Assembly (NCBI GenBank): GCA_963667675.1
Contig: OY763929.1
Span: forward strand, 372,001-436,000
Origin: G963667675 sp963667675
Lineage (GTDB): Bacteria > Chloroflexota > Dehalococcoidia > Lucifugimonadales > UBA3495
Direction: 5' to 3'
DNA: 64,000 nt
The stretch's first letter is position 1. Every line of letters starts with the position of its first letter. Below the pieces are notes generated by a model that saw only the letters and a list, made by a program, of their open reading frames with translations, ran no database searches and was not told the DNA's origin. Positions 24,670 to 33,733 of this stretch are shown one piece after another. Made by a program: the position numbers and the translations under genes.

Positions 24670-25659
24670 ATGGCGCTGACCGGCGCTGGCGGGGAGCAAG
24701 CTCGGCCCGACGTGGCCGCGCCGTGGTTCCGGCGACTGGCCCTGGCGTCGGTGCTGTGCACCTTTGCGCTGGTGGTGCTGGGCGCAGTGGTGCGTGTGAC
24801 CGGCTCGGGGCTGGGCTGCCCCGACTGGCCCCTCTGCCACGGCGGAGTCCTGCCCCCGGCAGAGTCCAAGGCCATCATCGAGTGGAGCCACCGCGTTGTC
24901 GCTTCAGTCCTGGTCGGGCCGCTGGTGCTGGCAACGGTGATAAGCGCGTGGATACTGTACCGCCGCGTGCCCTGGCTGGTAATCCCCGCCACCGTGGCAT
25001 TGGTCATGCTGGTGGCGCAGGCCGTGCTGGGCGGGATAACGGTGATGAACGAACTGCCGGGCGCGCTGGTTACCGCCCACCTGGCCCTGGGAGAGGCCCT
25101 GCTGGCCTGCCTGGTGCTTATCTGGGTGGTCGCCAGCCGGGGAGCGTTGAATTTCTCCTCGGGCACGCTGCCCGACGGCCGGCCTGACCGGTTCCCCGTC
25201 CTGATGCTGGCGGCGATGGTTGGGATATACCTGCTACTCCTGTCCGGCTCCTACGTCAGCACCTCGGGGGCCACCGGCGCCTGCCTGGACTGGCCAACGT
25301 GCAATTGGGACTGGCCGCTATCGGCCGGGGACGTATTTCCAGGCTCCGAACTTCAGGCGACCCACATGGCCCACCGGTTCGTGGCCGCCATCATCGGGGT
25401 GTTCGTGATTTACGTCCTACACCTAGCCATCAGAGGAAGGCACCGGCCTTCGCCCGTCCGGTACGTCGCCATGGCGATAGTAACGCTGTTCCTGGTTGAG
25501 ATCTTGATCGGCTACGAAGCGGTCCGGAGGGACTTCCCGACGGACATGCGGGGCCTGCATCAGGCGGTGGCCACGGCGGTGTGGGCCATGGCCGTGTGGC
25601 TGGCAGCCGTGAACTTCACCGGCCGGGCAGTCCCCGATGGGGAGCCGGCCAATGCTTGA
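24670..25659 (+). CDS. ctaA: Haem A synthase (CtaA/COX15)
   Basis: Eight transmembrane helices in two four-helix halves. First half: VVLGAVVRVTGSGLGCPDWPLCHGG, EWSHRVVASVLVG, TAHLALGEALLA. Second half: SGSYVSTSGATGACLDWPTCNW, ATHMAHRFVAAIIGV, LHQAVATAVWAMA. The paired His ligands and the CxDWPxC loops are the haem O hydroxylation/oxidation features. ATG at 24670 has GGAGG 5 bases upstream; a TTG at 24658 is less likely. It overlaps ctaB. Supplies haem A to an aa3-type oxidase encoded elsewhere. Confidence 0.95.
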   Translation: MALTGAGGEQARPDVAAPWFRRLALASVLCTFALVVLGAVVRVTGSGLGCPDWPLCHGGVLPPAESKAIIEWSHRVVASVLVGPLVLATVISAWILYRRVPWLVIPATVALVMLVAQAVLGGITVMNELPGALVTAHLALGEALLACLVLIWVVASRGALNFSSGTLPDGRPDRFPVLMLAAMVGIYLLLLSGSYVSTSGATGACLDWPTCNWDWPLSAGDVFPGSELQATHMAHRFVAAIIGVFVIYVLHLAIRGRHRPSPVRYVAMAIVTLFLVEILIGYEAVRRDFPTDMRGLHQAVATAVWAMAVWLAAVNFTGRAVPDGEPANA

Positions 25660-26572
25660 CCAGATTCGACTGGCCCGCCCTCGATTCGCACGGCCCTCCT
25701 GGAATTTCCGGGTATTCGCCGATTACCTGGCCCTGACCAAGCCGCCCATCATCCTCCTACTGCTGGTCACGGCGGTCGGCGGCATGTTCCTGGCGGCCAA
25801 CGGCAGTCCGGCGGTGGCCACGGTGCTGCTGGTCTGCGCCGGGGGAGCGCTGGGAGCGGGCGGGGCCAACGCCCTGAACCACTACCTGGACCGGGACATC
25901 GACGAGGTAATGTCCCGCACCCGGAAACGGCCCGTCCCGGGTCGGCGGATTCCCCCGATATGGGCCCTGGCTTTCGGGATTCTGCTGAACGCGGCGGCCT
26001 TTGGGATTCTGGCCACCTGGGTCAACCTGCTGGCGGCGGGCCTGACGCTGTCGGCGACGCTGTTCTACGTGCTGGTCTACACCGGGTGGCTGAAGAGGAG
26101 CTCGCCCCAGAACATAGTCATCGGCGGGGCCGCAGGATCTATCCCCCCCGTCGTCGGATGGGCGGCGGTCACCGGCGGCCTGGACCTGCCCGCCTTGTAC
26201 CTGTTCTGCATAGTCTTCTTCTGGACTCCTCCCCATTTCTGGGCATTGGCCCTGCTGATACAAAAAGACTACGAAGAGGCGCGCATTCCCATGCTGCCGG
26301 TGGTCGCAGGCCGGGCGCAGACCGTGTCCCAGATCCTGGTCTACTCGGTGGTGCTGGTGGCCCTGTCCCTGCTGCTGGCGGCGACGCCCGAAGCAGGGTG
26401 GGTGTACCTGGGGTCGGCGGCTGCGCTGGGCGCGGTCTTCATCGCAATGGCCGGGCAACTGAAGCTCAACCCGGAGACGGCCCAAGCCAAGAGGCTATAC
26501 CTCTACTCCCTGCTGTACCTGGCCCTGCTGTTCGCGGCGATGGCGGTGGACAGCGCGCTCGCCTTGGGCTAG
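25652..26572 (+). CDS. ctaB: Protoheme IX farnesyltransferase (CtaB/CyoE)
   Basis: UbiA-family prenyltransferase of about 306 residues with nine helices. Motifs: YLALTKPPIILLLLVTAVGG, NALNHYLDRDIDEVMSRTRKRP (first Asp-rich prenyl-diphosphate site) and the second loop KDYEEARIPMLPVVAGR. Converts haem B to haem O, the CtaA substrate. ATG at 25652 overlaps the ctaA stop by 8 bases; an ATG at 25637 is also in frame. Confidence 0.95.
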   Translation: MLDQIRLARPRFARPSWNFRVFADYLALTKPPIILLLLVTAVGGMFLAANGSPAVATVLLVCAGGALGAGGANALNHYLDRDIDEVMSRTRKRPVPGRRIPPIWALAFGILLNAAAFGILATWVNLLAAGLTLSATLFYVLVYTGWLKRSSPQNIVIGGAAGSIPPVVGWAAVTGGLDLPALYLFCIVFFWTPPHFWALALLIQKDYEEARIPMLPVVAGRAQTVSQILVYSVVLVALSLLLAATPEAGWVYLGSAAALGAVFIAMAGQLKLNPETAQAKRLYLYSLLYLALLFAAMAVDSALALG

Positions 26573-26582
26573 CGGCCCGGCC

Positions 26583-27263
26583 ATGCAAAGCGAGGTGCGC
26601 CAGGGCGCTGACCTGAAATACCTGGCGGTGTTCCCCGACGGCTACGACCCTGAGTCGCGCTATCCGTTGGTCATCATGCTCCACGGCTTCGGGGCCAACA
26701 TGGCGGACCTGGCGGGACTGGCCCCGGCGATAAACTCCACCGCCTACGTCTACGCCTGCCCCAACGCGCCCATCGCCTTCGACCTGGGATTCGGCCAGGT
26801 CGGCTACGGCTGGATGCCTCCCCGGGGCCAGTCGACGCCGGAACAAGTGGCCAACGCGGAGCGGCTGCTGGGGGAATTCTTCAACGAGGTCCTGCAGGAA
26901 TTCCAAGTTGATGCGGGACGGGGCGGGCTGCTGGGATTCTCCCAGGGCGGGGGCATGACCTATCGTTGTGGGCTACAGCGCCCGGAGATGTTTGCCGGCC
27001 TGGCGGCCCTCAGCGCAACGTTCCCGGGACCTGAAGAATTGGAGTCCCGGCTTCCCGGCGACCGCAGCCAGTCCATATTCATAGCCCACGGCCGCTACGA
27101 CTCCATGGTGCCCCTGGACAGCGGCGTCCAGGCCTGGCGGTTCCTGGAAGATGCGGGCTACAGCCCCGAGTACCGCGAATACGACATGGCCCACGAGATC
27201 CGGCCTGAGGTCATCGGCGACCTGAAACCCTGGCTGGCGGCGGCGCTCCCGCCGTTGGAGTAG
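26583..27263 (+). CDS. Carboxylesterase/phospholipase, alpha/beta hydrolase
   Basis: 226 residues. Oxyanion region LVIMLHGFGANMADLAG, nucleophile elbow GFSQGGGM (catalytic Ser), Asp in HGRYDSMVPLDSG, His in YDMAHEI: the complete catalytic triad of the YpfH/acyl-protein-thioesterase-like esterase family. No signal peptide, so cytosolic. Ten bases after ctaB. Confidence 0.9.
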   Translation: MQSEVRQGADLKYLAVFPDGYDPESRYPLVIMLHGFGANMADLAGLAPAINSTAYVYACPNAPIAFDLGFGQVGYGWMPPRGQSTPEQVANAERLLGEFFNEVLQEFQVDAGRGGLLGFSQGGGMTYRCGLQRPEMFAGLAALSATFPGPEELESRLPGDRSQSIFIAHGRYDSMVPLDSGVQAWRFLEDAGYSPEYREYDMAHEIRPEVIGDLKPWLAAALPPLE

Positions 27264-27272
27264 GGAAACGCC

Positions 27273-27692
27273 CTAGTCGTCCTTCCTGGAAAGGACCTTG
27301 TTGACGGTGACTTCCAGGACAATCAGGCCCCCGGCGGCCAGCAGTTGCTGGGCCCAGGCCACCCCTCGCTCCGGGTAGTAACGGAGGCACATGCGCTCCA
27401 GCACGTCCTCCATGTTGTCCTTGGTAAGCCTTCCCTCTCCCTCCAGCAGCACGTAGTCGAAGGGGCGCTGGTCGTTGGCGACCGAAAGCGACACTTTGGG
27501 GTTGCGGCGTATGTTCTGGAACTTCACCGTGTTCTCCGGGGCCATCACGTAGGCCTTGCCCCCGTTCTCCAATTCGGCGATGTAGGAGATGGGCGTCAGG
27601 TGGGGCCGGCCGTCGGGCCGCACCGTGGCAATATGGGCCACGTGGCTCTCGGCCAGAAAGTCCGAAATTTCCTGCGGGGTCATCTCAGCCAT
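27273..27692 (-). CDS. Pyridoxamine 5'-phosphate oxidase-fold protein (F420/flavin-dependent), paralogue A
   Basis: 139 residues, split beta-barrel: VAHIATVRPDGRPHLTPISYI, then VKFQNIRRNPKVSLSVANDQRPFDYVLLEGEGRLT, the PPOX-class layout. KFQNIRRNPKVSLSV is the cofactor-phosphate-binding strand. Most such actinobacterial and chloroflexal proteins use F420 or flavin, or bind haem. Its start overlaps the stop of paralogue B by 8 bases. Confidence 0.85.
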   Translation of the reverse strand: MAEMTPQEISDFLAESHVAHIATVRPDGRPHLTPISYIAELENGGKAYVMAPENTVKFQNIRRNPKVSLSVANDQRPFDYVLLEGEGRLTKDNMEDVLERMCLRYYPERGVAWAQQLLAAGGLIVLEVTVNKVLSRKDD

Positions 27693-28206
27693 TGCCTTCC
27701 TCCTCGTCGGGGTCCGTCGACAGCCAGGGCTGGCCGAACTGCCGCCCGTCGGTGACTATGGACCGGCCCCGCAGCGTGGCAAACGGGGCTTCGTAATGGG
27801 ACAGCATCTTGTCCGGCACGACCTCCATTACCAGCAGATGCGGCAGCCGGCCCATCGACTCCTCGCAAAGGGCGCGTCCTCGTTCCGGGCCGACGTAGCC
27901 GGTAAGAATGCGCTCCAACACCTGCTCCAGTCCGTCCGCGGTAATCTTCGCCTTCCCCTCCACCAGCACGAACTGGTAGGGGCGCTCGTCGGTGGCGACG
28001 GAAATATAGACCCTGGGGTCCCGGCGGAGGTTCTTGACCTTTATCGAGCCGCCGACCAGCACGGCGTAGACCTTGCCGTCCCAGGCCCCGAACGACACCG
28101 GCGTCACGTGGGGCCGGCCGTCGGGGCGGGTCGTGCCAATGTGGGCTACGTGGGCCCCCTTCTCCAGGAAGTCCCACATGTCCTGGGTGGTCATTTCATT
28201 TTCCAT
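27685..28206 (-). CDS. Pyridoxamine 5'-phosphate oxidase-fold protein, paralogue B
   Basis: 173 residues; AHIGTTRPDGRPHVTPVSFGAW, IKVKNLRRDPRVYISVATDERPYQFVLVEGKAKIT, and then YVGPERGRALCEESM, closely matching paralogue A segment by segment. A tandem duplication. GGAGGCAG precedes the ATG and an extended -10 lies upstream. A and B may form a heterodimer, since PPOX proteins are obligate dimers (inference). Confidence 0.85.
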   Translation of the reverse strand: MENEMTTQDMWDFLEKGAHVAHIGTTRPDGRPHVTPVSFGAWDGKVYAVLVGGSIKVKNLRRDPRVYISVATDERPYQFVLVEGKAKITADGLEQVLERILTGYVGPERGRALCEESMGRLPHLLVMEVVPDKMLSHYEAPFATLRGRSIVTDGRQFGQPWLSTDPDEEEGNG

Positions 28207-28251
28207 GGTCTGCCTCCTATGCCGGGGAAAGACGTGTGTGCAGAAGCGCGG

Positions 28252-28260
28252 ATTATAGCA
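28252..28260 (-). promoter_or_regulatory. Extended -10 promoter for the PPOX pair
   Basis: Minus strand TGCTATAAT (28260-28252): TG one base before a perfect TATAAT, about 45 bases before the ATG at 28206. No clear -35. Confidence 0.5.
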
Positions 28261-28315
28261 TCCGGCGGGGCTGCCGGCGGCCCAATGGAGCTTGCCGCCA
28301 CCCCCGCCCGCCGCC

Positions 28316-28344
28316 TTGCGCCGCTACCGGCGTCGGGCTATGAT
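28316..28344 (+). promoter_or_regulatory. gcv operon promoter
   Basis: TTGCGC (28316-28321), 17-bp spacer, TATGAT (28339-28344), about 60 bases before the gcvT TTG start. The short leader has no room for, and no sign of, a tandem glycine riboswitch. Confidence 0.5.
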
Positions 28345-28403
28345 TTTAAGTGTAGCTACAACTAAATCGCACACACGCGGCCGCCCGGAGACAGCAACGA
28401 GCA

Positions 28404-29525
28404 TTGACTGAAACGAACCTGAGGACGCCCCTGTACTCCGCCCACATTGACCTCGGGGCCAGGACCATGCCCTTTGGCGGGTGGGACATGCCGGTGCAGT
28501 ACTCCGGCATTCTGGCAGAGGTCAACGCCGTGCGCACCCGCGCCGGCGTGTTCGACGTTTCCCACATGGGCCGCCTGTACATCTCCGGCCCCAAGGCCAC
28601 CCAGTTCCTAGACTGGGTGCTGACCGGCTCGGTGCAAAGCCTCGCCGTGGGCCGCGCCCGCTACTGCATGATCTGCAACGAGGCCGGGGGCGTGATAGAC
28701 GACACCATCTTCTACCGGCTGGCCGAAGACCGCTATCTCCTGATTCCCAACGCCGGCAACCGGGACGCCGTCGTCGCCTGGTTCCACCACTGGATAGGCA
28801 CCAAATTCCCCGGAGAATGCCTGATCGACGACCGCACCGAGGCCACGGCCCTGATCGCCCTGCAGGGACCCCAGGCCGTGGAAATCATGGACGGGCTATG
28901 CGCCCTGGACTCCGGAGAGCCGCCGTCGAGCCTGCGGCCCTTCGCCTGGGCCGAGGGGAAGCTGGCCGGAGACGCTGTTTTCATGGGCCGCACCGGCTAC
29001 ACCGGCGAGGACGGGTTCGAAGTCTCCGCCAGTTCCGACCGCGCCTCGGCGGTGTGGCAGAGTTTCCTGGACGCGGGAGCGCTGCCCTGCGGCCTCGGCG
29101 CCAGGGACGTGCTGCGGCTGGAGGCCGGACTGCCCCTCCACGGCCACGAAATCGACGAGCACACCACTCCCGTAGAGGCCGGGCTGGAACGCTTCGTCCG
29201 CTTCGACAAGGACTACGTGGGCGCAGAGGTGTTGCTCCGGCAGCGCGACGAAGGAACGGAGCGGCGGTTGGTGGGTCTGGCCGTGCCGGGACGCAGTGCC
29301 CCGCGGCAGGGTTACGCCATCCTGCGCGAGGGCCAAAACATAGGCCGCATCACCAGCGGCAGCTACTCTCCTACCCTTGACACCAGCATTGGCATGGGCT
29401 ACGTTTTGCAAGGCCACGCCTCCCCCGGCAGCACTGTTGACCTGGACGTCCGGGGGCGTATCACACAGGGCCAAATCGTTCCGCTGCCGTTCTACGCCAG
29501 GCCCAGGAAGAAACAAGGACATTGA
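28404..29525 (+). CDS. gcvT: Aminomethyltransferase (glycine cleavage T protein)
   Basis: 373 residues. LYSAHIDLGARTMPFGGWDMPVQYSGILAEVNAVRTRAGVFDVSHMG is the T-protein N-terminus with its folate-site Asp; RTGYTGEDGFEV and GARDVLRLEAGLPLHGHEID follow. The end carries the SGSYSPTL.. and ..IGMGYV motif. Moves the methylene group from aminomethyl-lipoyl-H protein to THF. TTG start at 28404. Overlaps gcvH by 4 bases. Confidence 0.95.
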   Translation: MTETNLRTPLYSAHIDLGARTMPFGGWDMPVQYSGILAEVNAVRTRAGVFDVSHMGRLYISGPKATQFLDWVLTGSVQSLAVGRARYCMICNEAGGVIDDTIFYRLAEDRYLLIPNAGNRDAVVAWFHHWIGTKFPGECLIDDRTEATALIALQGPQAVEIMDGLCALDSGEPPSSLRPFAWAEGKLAGDAVFMGRTGYTGEDGFEVSASSDRASAVWQSFLDAGALPCGLGARDVLRLEAGLPLHGHEIDEHTTPVEAGLERFVRFDKDYVGAEVLLRQRDEGTERRLVGLAVPGRSAPRQGYAILREGQNIGRITSGSYSPTLDTSIGMGYVLQGHASPGSTVDLDVRGRITQGQIVPLPFYARPRKKQGH

Positions 29526-29914
29526 ATCCCGACGACCGGAAATACACCGAAGAACACGAGTGGGTCAAGTTGGAAGACGCCGACTCCCGGCAAGCGCTTG
29601 TGGGCATTACCGACTTCGCCCAGGAGCAGTTGGGAGACATTGTCTATTTCGAGTTGCCCGAACCAGGCTCCACCGTTGCGCACTTGGGCAAGATGGGTGA
29701 AGTGGAGTCGGTCAAGTCGGTGTCCGACCTGTTCTCGCCGGTCAGCGGCGAGGTGGTTGAGGTGAACGCCGCGCTCACCGACAACCCCGAGGTCGCCAAC
29801 AACGACCCCTTCGGCGACGGCTGGCTGGTGCGGTTGGTCATGAGCGACCCCGCCGAACTGGACGGCTTGATGACCGCGGCCGATTACGAGTCCTATATCT
29901 CCGGACTGTCATGA
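29522..29914 (+). CDS. gcvH: Glycine cleavage H protein
   Basis: 130 residues. YTEEHEWVK at the start, VGITDFAQEQLGDIVYFELPEPG, then GEVESVKSVSDLFSPVSGEV, in which K65 is the lipoylation site. NPEVANNDPFGDGWLVRL completes the fold. TTG start inside the gcvT stop (TTGA). Overlaps gcvPA by 4 bases. Confidence 0.96.
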   Translation: MNPDDRKYTEEHEWVKLEDADSRQALVGITDFAQEQLGDIVYFELPEPGSTVAHLGKMGEVESVKSVSDLFSPVSGEVVEVNAALTDNPEVANNDPFGDGWLVRLVMSDPAELDGLMTAADYESYISGLS

Positions 29915-31263
29915 CGCTCCCAGGCCAGGCCCAGCCGCGCCTTTCCGACGGTGCTTTCCAGTCTCACTACATCCCCAACACCCCCGCAGACCAGGCGGAT
30001 ATGCTCTCTACCTTGGGCCTGTCCTCCCTGGACGACCTGTTCCAGGACATTCCTAAGGGCCACCGCAACCCGCCGCTGAATTTGCCCGGCCCCCTGTCGG
30101 AACTAGAGATACAGCAGGAGCTAGGCTCCCTCGCATCCCGCAACCGGCCCCTGGGCAGTGGCCCGTCGTTTTTAGGCGCTGGCGCCTACCACCACTTCAT
30201 CCCGTCCATCGTCAAGGCCCTGGTGACCCGGGGCGAGTTCCTCACGGCCTACACCCCGTACCAGGCGGAGGCCAGCCAGGGCACGCTGCAGGTGATTTTC
30301 GAGTTCCAGACCATGGTCTGCAACCTGTATGACATGGAAGTAGCCAACGCCGGCATGTACGACGGGGCCACCAGCCTGGCCGAGGCGGCGCTGATGGCCT
30401 GCCGGGTGACCCGGCGCGAGAAAGTGGCGCTGGCCGATACCCTGTCACCCGCCTACCGGCAGGTGATACAGACCTACTGCCAGGGCCAGGACATCCAGAC
30501 GACGACTGTTTCCGCAGCCGCGCCCGACGTCGACGAGGCCACCGCCTGCCTGGTCGCGCAGTACCCCAATCACTTTGGATACGTAGAAGACCTGGTCTCC
30601 CACGCCGCGGCCGCTCACAACAAAAAGGCCCTGTTCGTGGTGTCGGCGGACCCCACTGCCATGGGAATGTTCCGGGCGCCCGGCCAGTACGGGGCCGACA
30701 TCGTCACCGGCGAGGGCCAGCCCTTGGGGATTCCCCCCAGCTTCGGCGGCCCCTACGTCGGCCTGTTCGCCACCAGGCAGCAGTACGTCCGCCAAATGCC
30801 CAGCCGCCTTGCCGGGCGCACGGTGGATCGCTTGGGAAATCCCGGCTACGTATTGACCCTGCAGACCAGGGAGCAGCACATCCGCCGGGAGCGGGCCACC
30901 AGCAACATCTGCACCAACGAGGCCCTGTACGCCCTGGCGTCCACGGTCTACCTGGCGGCCCTGGGCAAGCAGGGGCTGCGGCAGGTGGCCGAGCTGTGCT
31001 ACCACAAGGCCCACTACGCCGCCTCCCGCATCGCTGGACTGCCCGGCTACTCCCTGCCCGTCAGCGGGACCTTCTTCCAGGAGTTCGTGGTGCAGTGTCC
31101 CGTGGCTCCCGCCGAGGTCAACCGCCGGCTGCTGGAGCGCAACATCCTGGGAGGCCTGGACGTCAGCGACGCCGTGCCCAACGGCATGCTGCTCTGCGTC
31201 ACCGAGATGTGCTCCCGCCAGGACATTGATGCCCTGGTGGATGCGCTGGGAGAAATAGGCTGA
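29911..31263 (+). CDS. gcvPA: Glycine dehydrogenase (decarboxylating) subunit 1
   Basis: 450 residues, the usual size of the N-terminal half in split P proteins. HYIPNTPADQADMLSTLGL, FLGAGAYHHFIPS, EFLTAYTPYQAEASQGTLQ, MYDGATSLAEAALMACR. Forms a heterotetramer with GcvPB. The ATG overlaps gcvH; the last base is shared with gcvPB. Confidence 0.96.
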   Translation: MTLPGQAQPRLSDGAFQSHYIPNTPADQADMLSTLGLSSLDDLFQDIPKGHRNPPLNLPGPLSELEIQQELGSLASRNRPLGSGPSFLGAGAYHHFIPSIVKALVTRGEFLTAYTPYQAEASQGTLQVIFEFQTMVCNLYDMEVANAGMYDGATSLAEAALMACRVTRREKVALADTLSPAYRQVIQTYCQGQDIQTTTVSAAAPDVDEATACLVAQYPNHFGYVEDLVSHAAAAHNKKALFVVSADPTAMGMFRAPGQYGADIVTGEGQPLGIPPSFGGPYVGLFATRQQYVRQMPSRLAGRTVDRLGNPGYVLTLQTREQHIRRERATSNICTNEALYALASTVYLAALGKQGLRQVAELCYHKAHYAASRIAGLPGYSLPVSGTFFQEFVVQCPVAPAEVNRRLLERNILGGLDVSDAVPNGMLLCVTEMCSRQDIDALVDALGEIG

Positions 31264-32729
31264 TGCCCGCCAGCCCTGCCAGGGACACTTCACGCCTGCT
31301 GATGGACCGCAGCGAGCCGGGCCGCGTCGGCGCGGTGCTGCCGCCCTGCGACGTTCCCGCCCAGCCGTTGCCCGACTCCGCCCTGCTGCGGGACCGGCTG
31401 GACCTGCCCGAAGTATCCGAGCCGGAAGTCGTCCAGTATTTCACCGCCCTCAGCCAGTTGAACTTCTCCATAGACACCAACTTCTATCCCCTGGGCAGCT
31501 GCACCATGAAGTACAACCCCAAGGTCAACGACGAGATGGCCTTTCTGCCCGGGATGGCCAACATCCATCCGTTGCAGTCCAGCCAGGTGTCCCAGGGGGC
31601 GCTGGAGTTGCTCTATCGCTTGCAGGGGTTCCTGGGGGAAATCACCGGGCTGGAGAACGTAAGCCTGGCCACCATGGCCGGGGCCCACGGGGAGCTGGCC
31701 GGGATGCTTATGATCCGGGCCTACCACCAGGCTCGCGGGGACGCCGGCAGAAAGAAAGTGGCCATCCCCGACAGCGCCCACGGCACCAATCCCGCCTCCG
31801 CCGCCATGGCCGGCTTCGACGTGGTGGACATTCCCTCGGACAAAGACGGCAGCATCGACCTGGAAGCCCTGCGCGCCGCGGCGGGGCCCGACTTAGCCGG
31901 AGCGATGATCACCTTGCCCAGCACCTTGGGGCTGTTCAACCCCAACATCGTCGAGGTGTGCCAGGCCGTGCACCAAGCGGGCGGGCTGGTCTACGGCGAC
32001 GGGGCCAACATGAACGCTTTGCTGGGCCGGGCCAAGCTGGGAGACCTGGGGTTCGACGTTGCCCACCTGAACTTGCACAAGACCTTCAGCACCCCCCACG
32101 GCGGCGGCGGCCCCGGCGCAGGCCCGGTGTGCGCCGGACCGGCCCTGCGGGACTACCTGCCCTCTCCGGTGGTGGCCCAAGGCGATGACGGCTCCGGCTA
32201 CACGCTATCGGGACCCCCGTGCAGCATCGGCCGCATGGGCGGGTTCCACGGCAATTTCGGGGTCCTGGTGCGGGCCTATACCTACATACGGACGTTGGGC
32301 GCCGAGGGCGTCAAGGCCATCAGCGGCAACGCCGTCCTGAACGCCAACTACCTGATGCAAGCCCTGAAGGACACCTACCACTTACCCTATGACCGGGTAT
32401 GTATGCACGAAGCGGTGTTCTCGGCCGACTGGCAGAAAGCCCGGGGCGTCAGCGGGCTGGAAATCGCCAAGCGGCTGTTGGACTACGGCTTCCACGCCCC
32501 CACCATGTACTTCCCACTCATAGTCCACGAAGCCCTGATGATCGAGCCGACGGAGTCGGAGACCCGGCAGACTCTGGACTCGTTCATCGAGGCCCTGAAG
32601 CGCATCGACGAGGAAATTTCCAGCGACCCGGAGACGGTGCGCCAGGCGCCCCACTCCACCCCCGTGGCCCGCTTGGACGAGGCCCTGGCGGCGCGCCAGC
32701 CGGACCTGCGCTGGAAGCCCAAGGCCTGA
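31263..32729 (+). CDS. gcvPB: Glycine dehydrogenase (decarboxylating) subunit 2
   Basis: 488 residues. FYPLGSCTMKYNPKVND, GAHGELAGMLMIRAYH, DSAHGTNPASAAMAGF, and HLNLHKTFSTPHGGGGPG, where K273 forms the PLP Schiff base. Starts on the last base of gcvPA. The lipoamide dehydrogenase (L protein) is not encoded here. The operon gives one-carbon units and ammonia from glycine. Confidence 0.96.
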   Translation: MPASPARDTSRLLMDRSEPGRVGAVLPPCDVPAQPLPDSALLRDRLDLPEVSEPEVVQYFTALSQLNFSIDTNFYPLGSCTMKYNPKVNDEMAFLPGMANIHPLQSSQVSQGALELLYRLQGFLGEITGLENVSLATMAGAHGELAGMLMIRAYHQARGDAGRKKVAIPDSAHGTNPASAAMAGFDVVDIPSDKDGSIDLEALRAAAGPDLAGAMITLPSTLGLFNPNIVEVCQAVHQAGGLVYGDGANMNALLGRAKLGDLGFDVAHLNLHKTFSTPHGGGGPGAGPVCAGPALRDYLPSPVVAQGDDGSGYTLSGPPCSIGRMGGFHGNFGVLVRAYTYIRTLGAEGVKAISGNAVLNANYLMQALKDTYHLPYDRVCMHEAVFSADWQKARGVSGLEIAKRLLDYGFHAPTMYFPLIVHEALMIEPTESETRQTLDSFIEALKRIDEEISSDPETVRQAPHSTPVARLDEALAARQPDLRWKPKA

Positions 32730-32736
32730 CGACGCC

Positions 32737-33669
32737 TTAGCCCCGCTCCTGCTCCAATGCCCGCGCCAGGACATCCTGGGGGACGCGCACCTGTACCCCC
32801 GCACGTTCTTCCTGCAGCGTCTGGATGATCCTAGAGTCCCTGTCGGCCCAGCCCCGGTTCAGGCCCTCAGTGAGTTCCATCAAGGCCAGGTTTGCCAGCC
32901 GCATGGGAACGTCGAACTCCCTGCCCGCGGCCACCGCCAGGTCCACGTCCTTGCGGGCCAGGCGCAGGGCAAAGTCGGGAGGGTCGAAGTTCCCCGGCAG
33001 CAGGTGGTCCGCCAGCCCCTCGAATACGCCCCTGCGCCCCGCGGCGCCTTGGCGCACCGCCTGCCACAGGGCCAGCGGCTCCACCCCGGCCTTGACCCCC
33101 ATGGTGAACACCTCGGCCAGCCCGCAGGTGATGATGTAGCCGGTGCAGTTGTGCACCAGCTTGGCAATTGCCCCGCTGCCGATGGGCCCCACGTACATGA
33201 CCTGGTCTCCCATGCTGTCCAGCACCGGTTTGCACCGGTCGAAAACGGCGCGATCTCCCCCTACCCAGATGGCCATCTTGCCCGACTCGGCGCCCCTTGG
33301 CCCTCCGCTAACCGGTGCATCCAAGACGTCGATGCCCCTGGCGGCAAATTCCTGGTGAATCCTGCGGATTACGCCGGGGGAGTTGGTGCTCAAATCGAAA
33401 TAGGCCGTCCCCTCGCTCATCCCCTGCAGCAGGCCGTCCTCGCCCAGGGCCACGGCCTCAACCTCGGTGGGGCCGGGGAGCGAGGTGAACACCACGTCCG
33501 ACGCCTCCGCCGCCTGCCTCGGCGAGTCGGCCCACACTGCGCCCGCTTCCAGGTGCGGCGTGGCCGCCTCTCGCCGGATGTCGTGCACCACCATCTCGTT
33601 GCCGCCCCGCAGCGCGTTGTACGCAATGCGGCCGCCCATCGTTCCCAGGCCGATAAAGCCCACTTTCAT
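32737..33669 (-). CDS. NAD(P)-dependent beta-hydroxyacid dehydrogenase (3-hydroxyisobutyrate dehydrogenase family)
   Basis: 310 residues. MKVGFIGLGTMGGRIA (dinucleotide loop GLGTMG), FTSLPGPTEVEAV, DAPVSGGPRGAESGKMAIWVGG (substrate loop), and GSGAIAKLVHNCTGYI with the catalytic Lys in GAIAKLVHN. Could act on 3-hydroxyisobutyrate, tartronate semialdehyde or a similar acid. GGAGGAAG precedes the ATG. Convergent with gcvPB. Confidence 0.9.
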   Translation of the reverse strand: MKVGFIGLGTMGGRIAYNALRGGNEMVVHDIRREAATPHLEAGAVWADSPRQAAEASDVVFTSLPGPTEVEAVALGEDGLLQGMSEGTAYFDLSTNSPGVIRRIHQEFAARGIDVLDAPVSGGPRGAESGKMAIWVGGDRAVFDRCKPVLDSMGDQVMYVGPIGSGAIAKLVHNCTGYIITCGLAEVFTMGVKAGVEPLALWQAVRQGAAGRRGVFEGLADHLLPGNFDPPDFALRLARKDVDLAVAAGREFDVPMRLANLALMELTEGLNRGWADRDSRIIQTLQEERAGVQVRVPQDVLARALEQERG

Positions 33670-33733
33670 CGCTTCCTCCGTTGGACCGGCCCATGCCGGT
33701 CAGCACAAAATAGTCCCTGGCTATCCAAGGCCG

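Noticed and set aside
28210..28403. Possible glycine riboswitch before gcvT
   Set aside because: The leader between the predicted start point and gcvT is about 50 bases, with no tandem aptamer core; only a promoter is supported.
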